64,000 nt of DNA from Oscillatoriaceae cyanobacterium M33_DOE_052 (GTDB taxonomy: Bacteria > Cyanobacteriota > Cyanobacteriia > Cyanobacteriales > Laspinemataceae). Shown in pieces: positions 26,787-36,708 of this stretch. The DNA lies in NCBI GenBank assembly GCA_015296065.1, contig DVDU01000314.1, positions 1 through 64,000 of the forward strand, in the 5' to 3' direction. A program made the position numbers and the translations under genes. A model generated the notes under the pieces. The model was not told the origin of the DNA. It worked only from the letters and a program-made list of their open reading frames with translations, and did not search any database. Each line of letters starts with the position of its first letter. Position 1 is the first letter of the stretch.

Positions 26787-28898
26787 ATGACTAATCGCCT
26801 TGCCACAGCCAAAAGCCTCTACCTGCGGAAACACGCGGAAAACCCCATCGATTGGTGGGATTGGAGCGATGCAGCTATAGAAACTGCCCGCAGGCAAAAC
26901 AAGCCTATATTCTTATCTATCGGTTATTCTAGCTGCCACTGGTGTACGGTCATGGAAGGGGAAGCCTTTTCTAATGAGTCGATCGCCCAGTACATGAATG
27001 CCAACTTCCTCCCCATCAAAGTCGATCGCGAGGAAAGACCAGATTTAGACAGCATTTATATGCAGTCCCTACAATTGATGACCGGTCAGGGTGGTTGGCC
27101 CCTGAATGTATTCCTGACTCCCGATGACCTCGTACCATTTTATGGTGGCACATACTTTCCCGTAGAACCCCGCTATGGGCGTCCCGGCTTCTTACAACTG
27201 TTGCAAGCAATTCGCCGCTATTACGATGGCGAAAAAGGCAAGCTGGAAGCATTTAAAGAAGAAATTCTGGACTACTTGCACCAAGGAGCTGCCGTAGCTA
27301 AGGCGGAAGAGGTGGGGGCGACAAAAGATTTACTGTGGCGGGGCTTGGATGTCAATACTGGAATCATTGCCCGCCAGACTCCCGGTCAGAGCTTCCCGAT
27401 GATTCCCTATGCTCAATTGGTCCTCCAAGGTAGCCGATTACACTTTGAGTCGAAATATAACCTGAAGCAAGCCAGCGCACAAAGGGGATTGGATTTGGCG
27501 AATGGTGGCATTTTCGACCATGTAGGCGGCGGCTTTCACCGCTACACTGTGGACCCTACCTGGACGGTGCCCCACTTCGAGAAGATGCTTTATGATAACG
27601 GTCAAATCTTGGAGTATTTAGCGACACTGTGGGCCGATGGATTACAAGAACCGGCGTTCGATCGGGCGATCGCTCTCACCGTCCAATGGCTGGAGCGAGA
27701 GATGACCGCACCATCGGGTTATTTCTACGCCGCCCAAGATGCTGACAGCTTCGCCACTCCCGAAGCAGTGGAACCGGAAGAAGGGCACTTTTACGTCTGG
27801 AGCTACACCGAACTAGCAGCCATCCTCACCCCGGAAGAGCTAAAGGCACTGCAAGAGGATTTTACTGTGACATCAGAGGGGAATTTTGAGAACAGCAACG
27901 TCCTACAGCGCCGGTCTAATGGCTCACTTTCCCCCACCACAGAAGCAGCATTGATGAAAATGTTTCGGGTCCGCTACGGCATCGAACCCGAGGCAGGTGG
28001 TGTATTTCCCCCTGCACGCAATAACCAGGAAGCCAAAACCCACAACTGGCCGGGACGAATTCCACCTGTTACCGATACGAAGGCGATCGTGGCTTGGAAT
28101 GCACTAATGATTTCTGGTTTGGCAAAAGCCGCCAGCGTTTTTAGTCGCTCCTCCTACCTGAAACTCGCCGCCCGAGCCGCAGACTTTATTTTAGAAAACC
28201 AGTGGGTAGATGGGCGAATGCAGCGGCTGAACTATGATGGCGTACCCGCAGTAGCAGGACAAGCCGAAGATTACGCCCTACTGATTAAAGCTCTCCTAGA
28301 CTTGCACCAAGCCAGCTTGTCATTTCTGCAAAATCCATCAGATGCGGCGAGTGATTCACCTCCATCCCAATGGTTGGCGCAAGCGGTGCAAGTGCAGGCA
28401 GAGTTTGACCAATACCTTTGGAGCGATGAGCTAGGGGGATATTTTAACACGGCGGTGGATAGTAGCAGCACGGTGGGAGGATTGCCCCTCATGGTGCGGG
28501 AACGCAGCTACACCGATAGTGCCATAAGCGCACCCAATGGGGTGGCTGCCACCAACCTGATGCGTTTAGCTTTGCTCACGGAAAATCTGGAATATCTCGA
28601 TCGGGCTGCTGCCACCTTGCAGGCTTTTCGCAGCATCATGGAAGCCAGCCCCACCGCCTGTCCCACTTTGTTTTCCGCCTTAGACTGGTATCAACACTGC
28701 ACTTTGATTCATACCACCCCAGACTTACTCGCATCCCTGAGCGGGCAATATTTGCCCACCGCTGTTTGTCAACTAGCCGATGAACTCCCACCAGGAGCCG
28801 TGGGGTTAGTCTGCGAGGGACTCAGTTGCAAAGAACCCGCCACCACTGCAGAGCAGCTATTGACACAGATGTTAAATTCTCAAACTAGAGAAGTATAG
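26787..28898 (+). CDS. Thioredoxin-fold DUF255 protein (YyaL/SPATA20 type)
   Basis: 703 residues. N-terminal thioredoxin-like domain (TNRLATAKSLYLRKHAENPI, YSSCHWCTVM with a C-x-x-C, KVDREERPDLDSIYM, GGWPLNVFLTPD) followed by an alpha/alpha barrel of the six-hairpin glycosidase/epimerase type (GGIFDHVGGGFHRYTVD, WTVPHFEKMLYDNG, YFYAAQDADS). The family is widely conserved but its reaction is not firmly known. The canonical PFFGGTYFP motif appears as PFYGGTYFP. Full length. No operon partner; a G/C-rich array follows the stop directly. Confidence 0.92.
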   Translation: MTNRLATAKSLYLRKHAENPIDWWDWSDAAIETARRQNKPIFLSIGYSSCHWCTVMEGEAFSNESIAQYMNANFLPIKVDREERPDLDSIYMQSLQLMTGQGGWPLNVFLTPDDLVPFYGGTYFPVEPRYGRPGFLQLLQAIRRYYDGEKGKLEAFKEEILDYLHQGAAVAKAEEVGATKDLLWRGLDVNTGIIARQTPGQSFPMIPYAQLVLQGSRLHFESKYNLKQASAQRGLDLANGGIFDHVGGGFHRYTVDPTWTVPHFEKMLYDNGQILEYLATLWADGLQEPAFDRAIALTVQWLEREMTAPSGYFYAAQDADSFATPEAVEPEEGHFYVWSYTELAAILTPEELKALQEDFTVTSEGNFENSNVLQRRSNGSLSPTTEAALMKMFRVRYGIEPEAGGVFPPARNNQEAKTHNWPGRIPPVTDTKAIVAWNALMISGLAKAASVFSRSSYLKLAARAADFILENQWVDGRMQRLNYDGVPAVAGQAEDYALLIKALLDLHQASLSFLQNPSDAASDSPPSQWLAQAVQVQAEFDQYLWSDELGGYFNTAVDSSSTVGGLPLMVRERSYTDSAISAPNGVAATNLMRLALLTENLEYLDRAAATLQAFRSIMEASPTACPTLFSALDWYQHCTLIHTTPDLLASLSGQYLPTAVCQLADELPPGAVGLVCEGLSCKEPATTAEQLLTQMLNSQTREV

Positions 28899-29085
28899 AT
28901 GGGGTGACGGGGGGACGGGGGGCAGGGGAGCAGGGGAGCAGGGGGGTTTCTGGAGTGTGGGGAGTGTGGGGAGTGTGGGGAGTGTGGGGAGTGTGGGAAG
29001 TGTGGTCAGCAATCTTCCTCCCTCTCCTCCCACCCCTCCCCATCTTCCCCCTCCTCCCTCCCCTCCCCGTCTCCCCGTCACCCCA
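28899..29085. repeat. G-rich/GGAGTGTGG and C-rich array
   Basis: GGGGTGACGGGG then GGAGCAGGGGAGCAGG, five GGAGTGTGG units, then CTCCTCCCACCCC and CCCCGTCTCC runs. It fills the space between the convergent DUF255 and pgpH genes, the same vocabulary as at 21 and 3643 but with the motif order changed. Confidence 0.9.
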
Positions 29086-31738
29086 TCCCCTTGGGTTGCA
29101 GGGCAGCTTTGGGATAGGCAATGCGTTTGTGATGGAATTGTTGCCAGACGCGGACGAAAATTTCGGCAATTTTGGGCATTTCTTCGCGCTTCAGACCGGA
29201 ATCAACGAGCTGATTGTCTTGCCAGCGAGCCCGGAGAATTTTATTAACCATATTGAGAGCTTCTTCAGCGGTGGCGTCTTGGAGACTGCGCAGGGCCGCC
29301 TCACAAGAATCAGCCAGCATCAGGATTGCCGTTTCGCGGGACTGAGGAATCGGGCCATCGTAGCGAAAATCCGACTCTTGCACAGGAGGGAGACCCTGTT
29401 CAGCAGCGCGCTGCTGGGCTTGGTGATAGAAATAGGAAATCAGCATCGTGCCCTGGTGTTCTGGGATAAATGCTTGAATCGCTTTCGGGAGGCGGCACTT
29501 TTTCGCCATTACCAACCCTTCGGTGACGTGCTTTTTGATAATCTCGGCGCTCTTGTAGGGGTCGTTAATTTCATCATGCTTGTTCGGTCCACCCATCTGA
29601 TTTTCGATAAAACCCAGGGGGTCGTGCATCTTCCCGATATCGTGGTAAAGAGTGCCAGCTCGCACCAGTTCCACATTGCAACCGAGTTCTTTTGCTGCTG
29701 CTTCGGCGAGGGTAGCGACAAACAAGGTGTGCTGGAAAGTGCCTGGAGCTTCAGCGGCGAGCCGCTTCAGTGTGGGGCGATTGGGGTTAGAAAGTTCGGC
29801 GAGGCGCACCGGAGTAATCAAATCAAAGGCTTGTTCTAGATAAGGGCTAATTCCCAAAGCGATGACGCTCCATGCCAAACCGGCCAAACTCTGTAATGCC
29901 GCCGCTGCCAGGACAGCGTACCAGACGGAACCGGCGGTGGCGCTGAGAATGAAACTACCCACTAAGTGGACGACCCCTTGAGTCAGTCCTACGCCTAAGC
30001 CTAAAAAGGCCAGCTCCTCTCGAGACCGGGTGCGACCAGCGATCGCGCCGCCTACCAACCCTCCAGCCGCACTGGCGAGCAAATGGGTTAGCTCAATATC
30101 CAAGCCGATCGGTAGCAGGAGCGCCAGCAATCCCACAGCCGTGGCGCCCAAGCCAGAGCCATAAAAGCTGCCCACCAACAAACCGATCGCAGGCAAGCTG
30201 GTCCAAGGCACAGAAAGTGCCACTAGCAGGGGTGTACTGATACTCAGGAGCAAAATTAGCAAATGGTCTCGCCGCCGGAGCCAATAGCGTCCCCGTTCGG
30301 GAGTACAAAAGCGCCGCTCCGCTCCCCAAAATATTCCCACTGCCACAGACACGCCGACTCCGAGCCCCAAAAGTCCTGTCCAGTTAACCCCCCGCTTGCT
30401 CAAACCAAAATGGTCTAACAGCACAAAATCAGCTTGAGTAATCACCTCACCCTCACTGACGATTACTTCCCCCGCCTTAATCCGGATCATGACGGTTTCT
30501 ACCGCTTCTGCCGCTTGTTCGGCGCGAATCCGAGTCGCTTCGGGGTCTGGGGTGAGGTTGGGCTGGTCTAGAATTTCCAAGAGAATCTTAACAGCGAGAA
30601 TCTGGGTTGATTCCGGCACTAAGGCTTGGACGTGAGCATTAATCGATTTTTCCTGAATCTGTTTGGGCACTCCTGGCGCGATACCTTGAATTCTGATCAG
30701 GGATGCCGCCTTCTCGATACCCTTCTTAGTGGCAGACCAATCGGCATCAGAGACATCGAGAAAATTAGCTTGGTAAATGGTCGATCGCTCGCCCGTTAAG
30801 AGGAGTTCCATCGCTTCCGCATAGGCACTGCGGGCAGCAGCTATTTGATTAATCAGAGCCGATAGTTTTGCCGAGTTAGTTTTGGCGCGGTAGGCGCGTA
30901 GCTCCCGATCGGCCTCTCGACCCGCAGCGCCTAAAGGCTTATTTTGCCACACCCATTGCATCAAGACGGGCAGATTGGAGGCGGCATCTGGGGTGTTTTT
31001 GGGGGCGGGATTTGGGGATAATTTTTCATTTCTTGCTGCTGCCAGCACGGCCAGCCATTCCCAGGGGTGGGCTCGGCGCAAGTAACGTTGGCTGGGGATA
31101 GAAAGGATATCTGTGGGGATAAAAGGAATTGAGCCAGCTTTAACCCGCAGCCGATCGCCATAACCTAACAAACGCTGTAGTTCTTTTTGCATCAGGTCAT
31201 TCACAGCGTTATCCATCATCAGCATCGGTACAGCTCCGACGCGAGCCGCTTGGCGATTTTCTTCCGTGGTTTTTTGATCAGGAACGTTCGCTTCTTCTGG
31301 AGCGTGGATCGTTGCTGGAGCGCGAGTTCCTACGTCTAATTGTGGTTGGTTGTAGAAGCGATTGCCGATCGCACCAGTGAGACAAACCACCACCATCACC
31401 AAAGACACTGGGGATGGTTTCGCCACCCTGACGGTGGCACCATGACGATTTTTCTTAGTGTTGACTGGTTCAGGTGCGGACGAATGCTTCCTAGACTGAT
31501 CGGTTCTGGCAGAGGAATATGGTTTCCTCACAATGCTCACCTCGGGAGTAGCCTGCAGTATCAGCAAATTTTGCCCAGAATGTTCGGTGGGGTGTGCGAT
31601 CCCGCGCCGAGATGTTGTCGGTTGACCATCAACGCCTAGAGGTGGCAGGATTTGCCCTACCGTTGTTTCTGTTGTTTCTGTTTTTGGTGGGCGCCGCCAT
31701 TGTTCGAGCAGCTTTGTCAGCGACGGAATGGTTTTCAT
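29078..31738 (-). CDS. PgpH-type 7TM HD-domain c-di-AMP phosphodiesterase
   Basis: About 886 residues from ATG 31738. A cytosolic N-terminus of about 110 residues, TM1 (SLVMVVVCLTGAIGNRFY), an extracytoplasmic 7TMR-HDED domain (about 150-450), six or seven TM helices (about 455-650) and a C-terminal HD domain with the signature LYHDIGKM, plus PEHQGTMLISYFY and MLADSCEAAL. Family knowledge: PgpH hydrolyses c-di-AMP to pApA and controls osmotic and K+ balance. An in-frame TTG at 31801 would overlap the upstream gene and is not used. 38 nt after the ADP-ribosylglycohydrolase-like gene, so co-transcription is likely. Confidence 0.93.
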   Translation of the reverse strand: MKTIPSLTKLLEQWRRPPKTETTETTVGQILPPLGVDGQPTTSRRGIAHPTEHSGQNLLILQATPEVSIVRKPYSSARTDQSRKHSSAPEPVNTKKNRHGATVRVAKPSPVSLVMVVVCLTGAIGNRFYNQPQLDVGTRAPATIHAPEEANVPDQKTTEENRQAARVGAVPMLMMDNAVNDLMQKELQRLLGYGDRLRVKAGSIPFIPTDILSIPSQRYLRRAHPWEWLAVLAAARNEKLSPNPAPKNTPDAASNLPVLMQWVWQNKPLGAAGREADRELRAYRAKTNSAKLSALINQIAAARSAYAEAMELLLTGERSTIYQANFLDVSDADWSATKKGIEKAASLIRIQGIAPGVPKQIQEKSINAHVQALVPESTQILAVKILLEILDQPNLTPDPEATRIRAEQAAEAVETVMIRIKAGEVIVSEGEVITQADFVLLDHFGLSKRGVNWTGLLGLGVGVSVAVGIFWGAERRFCTPERGRYWLRRRDHLLILLLSISTPLLVALSVPWTSLPAIGLLVGSFYGSGLGATAVGLLALLLPIGLDIELTHLLASAAGGLVGGAIAGRTRSREELAFLGLGVGLTQGVVHLVGSFILSATAGSVWYAVLAAAALQSLAGLAWSVIALGISPYLEQAFDLITPVRLAELSNPNRPTLKRLAAEAPGTFQHTLFVATLAEAAAKELGCNVELVRAGTLYHDIGKMHDPLGFIENQMGGPNKHDEINDPYKSAEIIKKHVTEGLVMAKKCRLPKAIQAFIPEHQGTMLISYFYHQAQQRAAEQGLPPVQESDFRYDGPIPQSRETAILMLADSCEAALRSLQDATAEEALNMVNKILRARWQDNQLVDSGLKREEMPKIAEIFVRVWQQFHHKRIAYPKAALQPKGMG

Positions 31739-31776
31739 AGTGAGGGCATTTCCAGACTTGTAGGCGCTCTCAGCGG

Positions 31777-32841
31777 CTAGGCCAGACCTAGGGGTGCGCA
31801 AGCCAAAATTAACATAGGCACTATTATAGAGGCACTGCTATCGATGTTTTGTCTATTCAAATTGTAGATGCCTGCCCAAGCAGCGAAAAGGCGAGAGGCT
31901 AATGGCAATAAGGAAACTGAGGCGGTGGGGGGAGGAATAGGGGATAAGGAAAAAGGCTCAACTGGTAATGGTTCGGACACCAACCCCCTACCAGTATCGG
32001 TTTGTCGTGCGCACATTTGCCATGACAGGGGGATACCAGCGATGCCGTTATAGGCGCCAGACAGGGCGCCCGCGATCGCCCCCGTTAGCTGCCGGTGGCT
32101 ATCAGTCCTCCTGGCTAGCACCACCGACAAACGGAAATCCTCCGGGGTACTCAAGAAAGAATAAAGAGCAAGAGCAAAAGCTGTATTGAGGCTAGGGGCT
32201 CCTGAGCGAACCGGAGAGAGGCGTTGTTTCTCGCCTCCGATCGCAGTTAATTCCGCCACCGCCCTGTCCCAACTGGCTTTTGTGGCTAGTAGATCCGCTA
32301 ATTTATCCACCTCTACCAGTGGCGCTTCATCTTGTCCATCTGGGGGTAAACTGACGATTTTGGCCATTTTTTGGATGTTGGCGATCGCCAGCGCTGGCGA
32401 GAGTTTTTCTTGTAGAGATTGAGATATCCCATAAGCAAATGCCCACAGTCCCCATTTCCAGCCTCCTACCGACGACCACAGGGAACTAGCCCGCCACAAG
32501 TGTTCTTGCCAAATCAAATCCTCTTCATGGTAGAACAGCACCAAAGGGAGTATCGCCATTAGTGCCGCCACCGGGGTTAATTCTGCCTCTGTGCTGGGAT
32601 CGTCTGGTTTCCACGCCAAAACACAGCTTTGATGCCAATCTTCCACATCAAAACCGCCGCAGCGAATCAAACTTTCTGCACTGGCTCCCGCCATTCCTGC
32701 CCAGGCGGGATGGCGGTTGAGTTGGATGTTTGGGCGACTATACCCCAGTCTCCCTGACGGGGGAGCTTCAGATCCCAGGTTCGCTCCCAGAGCAGCTCCC
32801 AACAGAGCGCCCCTAAATCGGCTTAAAAGAGAATAGCGCAT
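31777..32841 (-). CDS. ADP-ribosylglycohydrolase-like protein, degenerate site
   Basis: 354 residues. Starts LLSRFRGALLGAALGANLGS, the usual start of the DraG/ADP-ribosyl-GH fold (FRGALLGLAVGDALG in family terms), and ends with LTGAIAGALSGAYNGIAGIPLSW, matching the family C-terminal helix. Binuclear-metal ligands look lost: the N-terminal GDALG Asp is Asn (GANLG), and the GGDTDSIGA-type segment reads RRTDSHRQLTGA, keeping only part of it. It may be a binding protein or pseudoenzyme. Between ilvN and pgpH on one strand. Confidence 0.72.
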   Translation of the reverse strand: MRYSLLSRFRGALLGAALGANLGSEAPPSGRLGYSRPNIQLNRHPAWAGMAGASAESLIRCGGFDVEDWHQSCVLAWKPDDPSTEAELTPVAALMAILPLVLFYHEEDLIWQEHLWRASSLWSSVGGWKWGLWAFAYGISQSLQEKLSPALAIANIQKMAKIVSLPPDGQDEAPLVEVDKLADLLATKASWDRAVAELTAIGGEKQRLSPVRSGAPSLNTAFALALYSFLSTPEDFRLSVVLARRTDSHRQLTGAIAGALSGAYNGIAGIPLSWQMCARQTDTGRGLVSEPLPVEPFSLSPIPPPTASVSLLPLASRLFAAWAGIYNLNRQNIDSSASIIVPMLILACAPLGLA

Positions 32842-32887
32842 AGTCTCATCTTAGCACCACCTGCCTCCGGGATCGCCAATCAAGAGC

Positions 32888-32980
32888 AAATTGATAATTA
32901 ACAATTGATAATTAACAATTGACAATAAACAATTAATAATTATTCAATTATCAATTATTCAATTATCAATTATCAATTAT
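32888..32980. repeat. AATTATC/AATTGAT heptamer array
   Basis: AATTGATAATTAAC units, then AATTATCAATTATTC units, ending at the ilvN stop. Confidence 0.9.
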
Positions 32981-32981
32981 G

Positions 32982-33503
32982 TTAATGAATTTTCGCTTCC
33001 AAGGATTTGAGAAATTCGGTATTGACCCCCGACTCACGAGTTAGGGCAATTTTGCCAGTTCGGGCAATTTCTCTAATGCCGAATTTGTTCAGACTCTGGA
33101 CTATGGCTACCATTTTACCAGGGTCGCCCACAACTTCGATCGTCAGGGAATCCTCGCCCACATCCACCACTCGCGCCCGGAAAATCTGAGCGATTTCGAT
33201 AATTTCCGATCGGGTAGAGCTGCTGGCATTGACTTTCATCAGCATCAATTCCCGTTCCACACAGGGAATATCAGTGATATCTTGGACTTTGAGAACATTA
33301 ATCAACTTATAGAGTTGTTTCGTGAGCTGTTCGATCGCCCGCTCGTCACCGGGAACTACCATCGTAATCCGGGAAATCCCCAATTGCTCGGCTGGTCCCA
33401 CCGCCAGACTTTCAATGTTAAACCCCCGACGGGCAAACAAACCGGCAATTCGGGTGAGGACTCCCGCTTCATCTTCGACTAAAACTGAAAGAGTGTGTTT
33501 CAT
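32982..33503 (-). CDS. ilvN: Acetolactate synthase small (regulatory) subunit
   Basis: 173 residues from ATG 33503. An ACT domain ([44 protein letters not shown]) and a C-terminal domain ([19 protein letters not shown]). It binds the catalytic subunit IlvB/IlvG and gives feedback inhibition by valine in branched-chain amino acid synthesis. An in-frame extension to 33629 is repeat-encoded ([15 protein letters not shown]) and not used. First of a possible ilvN, ADP-ribosylglycohydrolase-like, pgpH transcription unit. Confidence 0.95.
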   Translation of the reverse strand: MKHTLSVLVEDEAGVLTRIAGLFARRGFNIESLAVGPAEQLGISRITMVVPGDERAIEQLTKQLYKLINVLKVQDITDIPCVERELMLMKVNASSSTRSEIIEIAQIFRARVVDVGEDSLTIEVVGDPGKMVAIVQSLNKFGIREIARTGKIALTRESGVNTEFLKSLEAKIH

Positions 33504-33528
33504 AGCTGAAAATACATAATGTGCCCAT

Positions 33529-33633
33529 TTGTCCTTAGTCCTTAGTCCTTTGTCCTTTGTCCTTAGTCCTTTGTCCTTTGGTAACAAGTGACAAGTGACA
33601 TTGGACAATTGACAATTGACAAGTGACAATTGA
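33529..33633. repeat. GTCCTTA/GTCCTTT heptamer array
   Basis: GTCCTTA and GTCCTTT units run for about 50 nt and then switch to AAGTGACAAGTGACATTGG and AATTGAC units, directly upstream of ilvN. Confidence 0.92.
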
Positions 33634-33849
33634 CAGTGATTAATTTTTCGGGCTTATGTGGTGGCCGGTCCAAGCCCTCTACCAGAGGGGAGGGGACTGT
33701 TGGCCAACTCCGGCACCAAGCCAGATTCGTGGTCGTATAAAAATCTTAGCCCCGAATTGGCGGACAAAAGGGATTTTTAAGAATATTATTAGATAGACTG
33801 GCGAGCCATCTTGCCAGAAGCCTGCCAAGTGCAAATGGAGACGAAGCCT

Positions 33850-34212
33850 ATGGGTATTACCAGTTTTTTGAAAAGAATGTTTGGGGCGGAACCCCCGGAC
33901 GTGAGTCAACAAACCGTAATTGAGAATTTCACTGTGCCAGCGGCTCCCCAAGAACAAGGCATCCCGCCAGAACGGCTGGGCTTAAACGGAGAGTATGACC
34001 AAAGCGGACTAGCAAAGCGGGTGGCCCTCGCCTTCGACCAAGATCCGAATACTGGTGATTTTGAACGGCTGTGGGTAGCCCAGACTGGGGGCACCGTAGT
34101 CCTCAAAGGCGAAGTACCCACCCAGGCAGATTTAAATAAATTGGTGACGATCGCCCGTGGCGTTTATGGCGCCACCGATGTCAACGCCGAGCAAGTAACC
34201 ATTACCGGTTAA
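33850..34212 (+). CDS. BON-domain protein
   Basis: About 120 residues from ATG 33850, with GGAG at 33837 (9-nt spacing). N-terminal GITSFLKRMFGAEPP and a Pro/Gln-rich linker, then one BON domain (LAKRVALAFDQDPNTGDFER, VVLKGEVPTQADLNKLVTIA, ARGVYGATDVNAEQVTITG). BON domains bind phospholipid or peptidoglycan or act in osmoprotection. There is no signal peptide, so a cytosolic or LysM-less YgaU-like role is possible. The hairpin at 34224-34253 probably terminates it. Confidence 0.8.
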   Translation: MGITSFLKRMFGAEPPDVSQQTVIENFTVPAAPQEQGIPPERLGLNGEYDQSGLAKRVALAFDQDPNTGDFERLWVAQTGGTVVLKGEVPTQADLNKLVTIARGVYGATDVNAEQVTITG

Positions 34213-34223
34213 GTGTTGTTCTT

Positions 34224-34253
34224 GGTAGGGGAGAAGGTCTCTTCGCCCCTACC
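34224..34253 (+). terminator. Hairpin after the BON gene
   Basis: GGTAGGGGAGAAG-gtct-CTTCGCCCCTACC with one mismatch; 11 nt after the stop. Same TAGGGG...CCCCTA ends as the dispersed hairpin elements, and no T-run, so it may be a repeat acting as a terminator. Confidence 0.6.
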
Positions 34254-34294
34254 TTCAGACTTGGGAAAATGGACAACTGACAAATGACTACACC

Positions 34295-35710
34295 CTATTC
34301 CTTGGCGGATTCCACCACCGGGGACCGAAGGGGCTCCCCACTGCGCGCTTGAAATACCACCCGCAGCAGCGGGGGCGCCAGGAAAGTCGTGAGGATCACC
34401 ATCATAATGATGGCCGCTTCCAAAGATTCTGATAGGGCACCGGTGGTACTACCCACGGCGGCAAATACCAGTCCCACTTCACCCCGAGGAATCATGCCAA
34501 TGCCGATCGCCAGTCGATTAATTCCCGGAGTCAGCACCGTAAAACCGGCAACCACCTTACCCAGGATAGCCACAGTAATCAAAAACATCGCCATCATCAA
34601 ACCTTCCCGGTTGCTCGGTACAGCAGGGTTTAGCACTCCCAGATTCGTTTTCGCACCCACCACCACAAAAAAAATGGGCACAAACATATCCGCTACTGGA
34701 ACCACCTGCGCTTTGAGTTCTTGCTGCAGCTCCGTTTCTCCCAAAATCAACCCCGCCGCAAAAGCCCCCAAAATCGCTTCCAATTGGATGGCGGCGCCAA
34801 TGTAAGACAGAATGAAGGCGATCGTCAGCGCCGAAATCAACACCGATCCCCTAGTCTTGAGATTTTTCACCAAAGCCACATAGTAGGGACTGAGAAAGCG
34901 GCCCAAAAATATCCCTCCCACCAAGAACACCCCAGCACTGACAATCAGGTAGGCGATATTGGTGACTTCCACATTCCCAGTTTTGACCAAATTAGCCACT
35001 ACCGCCAGGACAATAATCCCGAGGATATCGTCGAGAACCGCCGCCCCAATAATAATTTGACCTTCTTTGGCGCCTAGCTGTCCGATTTCTGCCAGGACTT
35101 TGGCGGTAATGCCGATGCTGGTGGCAGTGAGGGCCGCCCCGGCAAAAATCGCCGGAATCACTGGGACGTGAAACAAGTTTTGCAGCCCCAAAGTCCCGGC
35201 GGTGAATGGCATAATTACCCCCACCACAGCGACGATCATGGCCGGTGGTCCATACTTAATTAGCTCATTTAACTCTGATTCCAAGCCAATTTCAAACAGC
35301 AGCACAATCACGCCCAATTCTGACAAAATCGAAATGACTTCGCTGATCGCGGCAAAAGTTGGCCTTGCTGCGGCTGGTTCCAGTCCAGCCGTAGATTGGA
35401 GCAAATTGATCATCGTTGAGGAAATTTCGGCATCTCCGGGCGCGTAAAACACCAGCAGCTTCAGGATGGAAACCCCCACCACCACGCCGCCGACCAAATC
35501 CCCCAACACCGGGGGTAAGTTCAGGCGCACGCAAATCTCGCCGCCGATTTTGCTGGCTAAGTAAATTACAACTAAACTCAGCAGCACCCCCGCTACCACC
35601 AAGGGTTCGTCAGCTTTCGCCGCCGCTACTGCTGCCAGCCAGGAGGTTTTGCCCCCGATACTGACAAAAAGATTTGGAGTCCAAAAGACCCATTGAGTCG
35701 GATCTGCCAT
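34295..35710 (-). CDS. CPA2-type cation:proton antiporter
   Basis: 471 residues, a membrane protein with about 12-13 helices. VVIYLASKIGGEICVRLNLP, VLGDLVGGVVVGVSIL, SELGVIVLLFEIGLESELNEL, and the core AALTATSIGITAKVLAEIGQL followed by GAAVLDDILGIIVLAVVA. The adjacent Asp pair in AVLDDILG is in the position of the ion-binding Asp of NapA/KefB-type exchangers. C-terminal MIPRGEVGLVFAAVGS is also typical. No cytosolic TrkA-N domain, so NapA-like rather than KefB-like. GGGGAAGAA precedes the ATG. Confidence 0.92.
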   Translation of the reverse strand: MADPTQWVFWTPNLFVSIGGKTSWLAAVAAAKADEPLVVAGVLLSLVVIYLASKIGGEICVRLNLPPVLGDLVGGVVVGVSILKLLVFYAPGDAEISSTMINLLQSTAGLEPAAARPTFAAISEVISILSELGVIVLLFEIGLESELNELIKYGPPAMIVAVVGVIMPFTAGTLGLQNLFHVPVIPAIFAGAALTATSIGITAKVLAEIGQLGAKEGQIIIGAAVLDDILGIIVLAVVANLVKTGNVEVTNIAYLIVSAGVFLVGGIFLGRFLSPYYVALVKNLKTRGSVLISALTIAFILSYIGAAIQLEAILGAFAAGLILGETELQQELKAQVVPVADMFVPIFFVVVGAKTNLGVLNPAVPSNREGLMMAMFLITVAILGKVVAGFTVLTPGINRLAIGIGMIPRGEVGLVFAAVGSTTGALSESLEAAIIMMVILTTFLAPPLLRVVFQARSGEPLRSPVVESAKE

Positions 35711-35898
35711 TTCTTCCCCAAAACTAGCATTTTGTTTAATTTACCTGTTTTGTCTATTCCAGAAACTGCCTTTGTGAATGGGGCTGATTGTGTCCAAGCT
35801 CAATTTAGCTTCACAAATCTGGTTCTGCCTTGCCCCTAGAGACAAAACAGGGGCAAGGCGGAAAAAGGCCCTAGAGCCACACTGGTTTGTTCTCTGGA

Positions 35899-36708
35899 TT
35901 AGAAAACTCGGTGTTGCAGGGAGGGCATCTGACGCCGCACTTGTTCTAGGCGGTGGGGACTGATTTCGCCGATCGCCACCCCCGGTTTATCCCCAGCATC
36001 AGCCAAAATCGCCCCCCAGGGATCCACAATCACGGCATGTCCGTGGGACTGGCGGCGTCCATAGTGCTGCCCGGTTTGCGCTGGCGCGATGATATAACAG
36101 GTATTCTCGATCGCCCGCGCTTGCAGCAAAACTTGCCAGTGGTCCTTGCCTGTATAAGCGGTAAATGCCGCTGGCACAAACAATATTTCCGCCCCTTGCT
36201 GTGACAGATGTCGGTACAGTTCTGCAAACCGCACATCATAGCAAATTGACAGACCTAAATTCCCCAACTGCTCTGAGACATAAACTGGAGGTAGGTCCTG
36301 CCCCGGTTCCACGGTTGCTGATTCCCGATATGTATTGCCATCGGGCAGGTTCACATCAAACAAATGCACCTTGCAATAGCGGGCTAGTTCCGTCCCAAAA
36401 GCATCCACCAGCAGCGCCATATTGTACACTTTGCCAGAGCTGGCGGGGACTGGGAAGCCACCACCAAGGATTGTCACCTGAAACCGCTGCGCCATTGTTT
36501 TGAGAAAGGTAACGCTGGCTGCAGCGATTTTCTCCGCTTGCGCCACCTTCTGTTCTTCCGCTCCCAGAAACGAGAAATTTTCTGGTAAGCATACCAACTC
36601 AGCTCCCTGGCGAACCGCTAAGTCGATCAGTTCTTCCGCCTCGTTCAAGTTTTTTTCCAGGTCGGGCACGCTCGTCATTTGAATGGCAGCAGCTAGATAC
36701 GATTTCAT
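35899..36708 (-). CDS. Carbon-nitrogen hydrolase (Nit2/omega-amidase type)
   Basis: 269 residues, nitrilase superfamily. Catalytic Glu in CLPENFSFLG, Lys in YCKVHLFDVNLPDG, Cys in LGLSICYDVRFAELYR. The sequence around HLFDVNLP and ICYDVRFPEL-like places it in the Nit1/Nit2 branch (deaminated glutathione amidase or omega-amidase), which repairs dead-end amide metabolites. Exact substrate not determinable. Single gene, divergent side facing a gene-poor stretch. Confidence 0.9.
   Translation of the reverse strand: MKSYLAAAIQMTSVPDLEKNLNEAEELIDLAVRQGAELVCLPENFSFLGAEEQKVAQAEKIAAASVTFLKTMAQRFQVTILGGGFPVPASSGKVYNMALLVDAFGTELARYCKVHLFDVNLPDGNTYRESATVEPGQDLPPVYVSEQLGNLGLSICYDVRFAELYRHLSQQGAEILFVPAAFTAYTGKDHWQVLLQARAIENTCYIIAPAQTGQHYGRRQSHGHAVIVDPWGAILADAGDKPGVAIGEISPHRLEQVRRQMPSLQHRVF

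Noticed and set aside
31739-31801. TTG-initiated extension of pgpH
   Set aside because: It would overlap the upstream gene and adds 21 residues without family support; ATG 31738 fits better.
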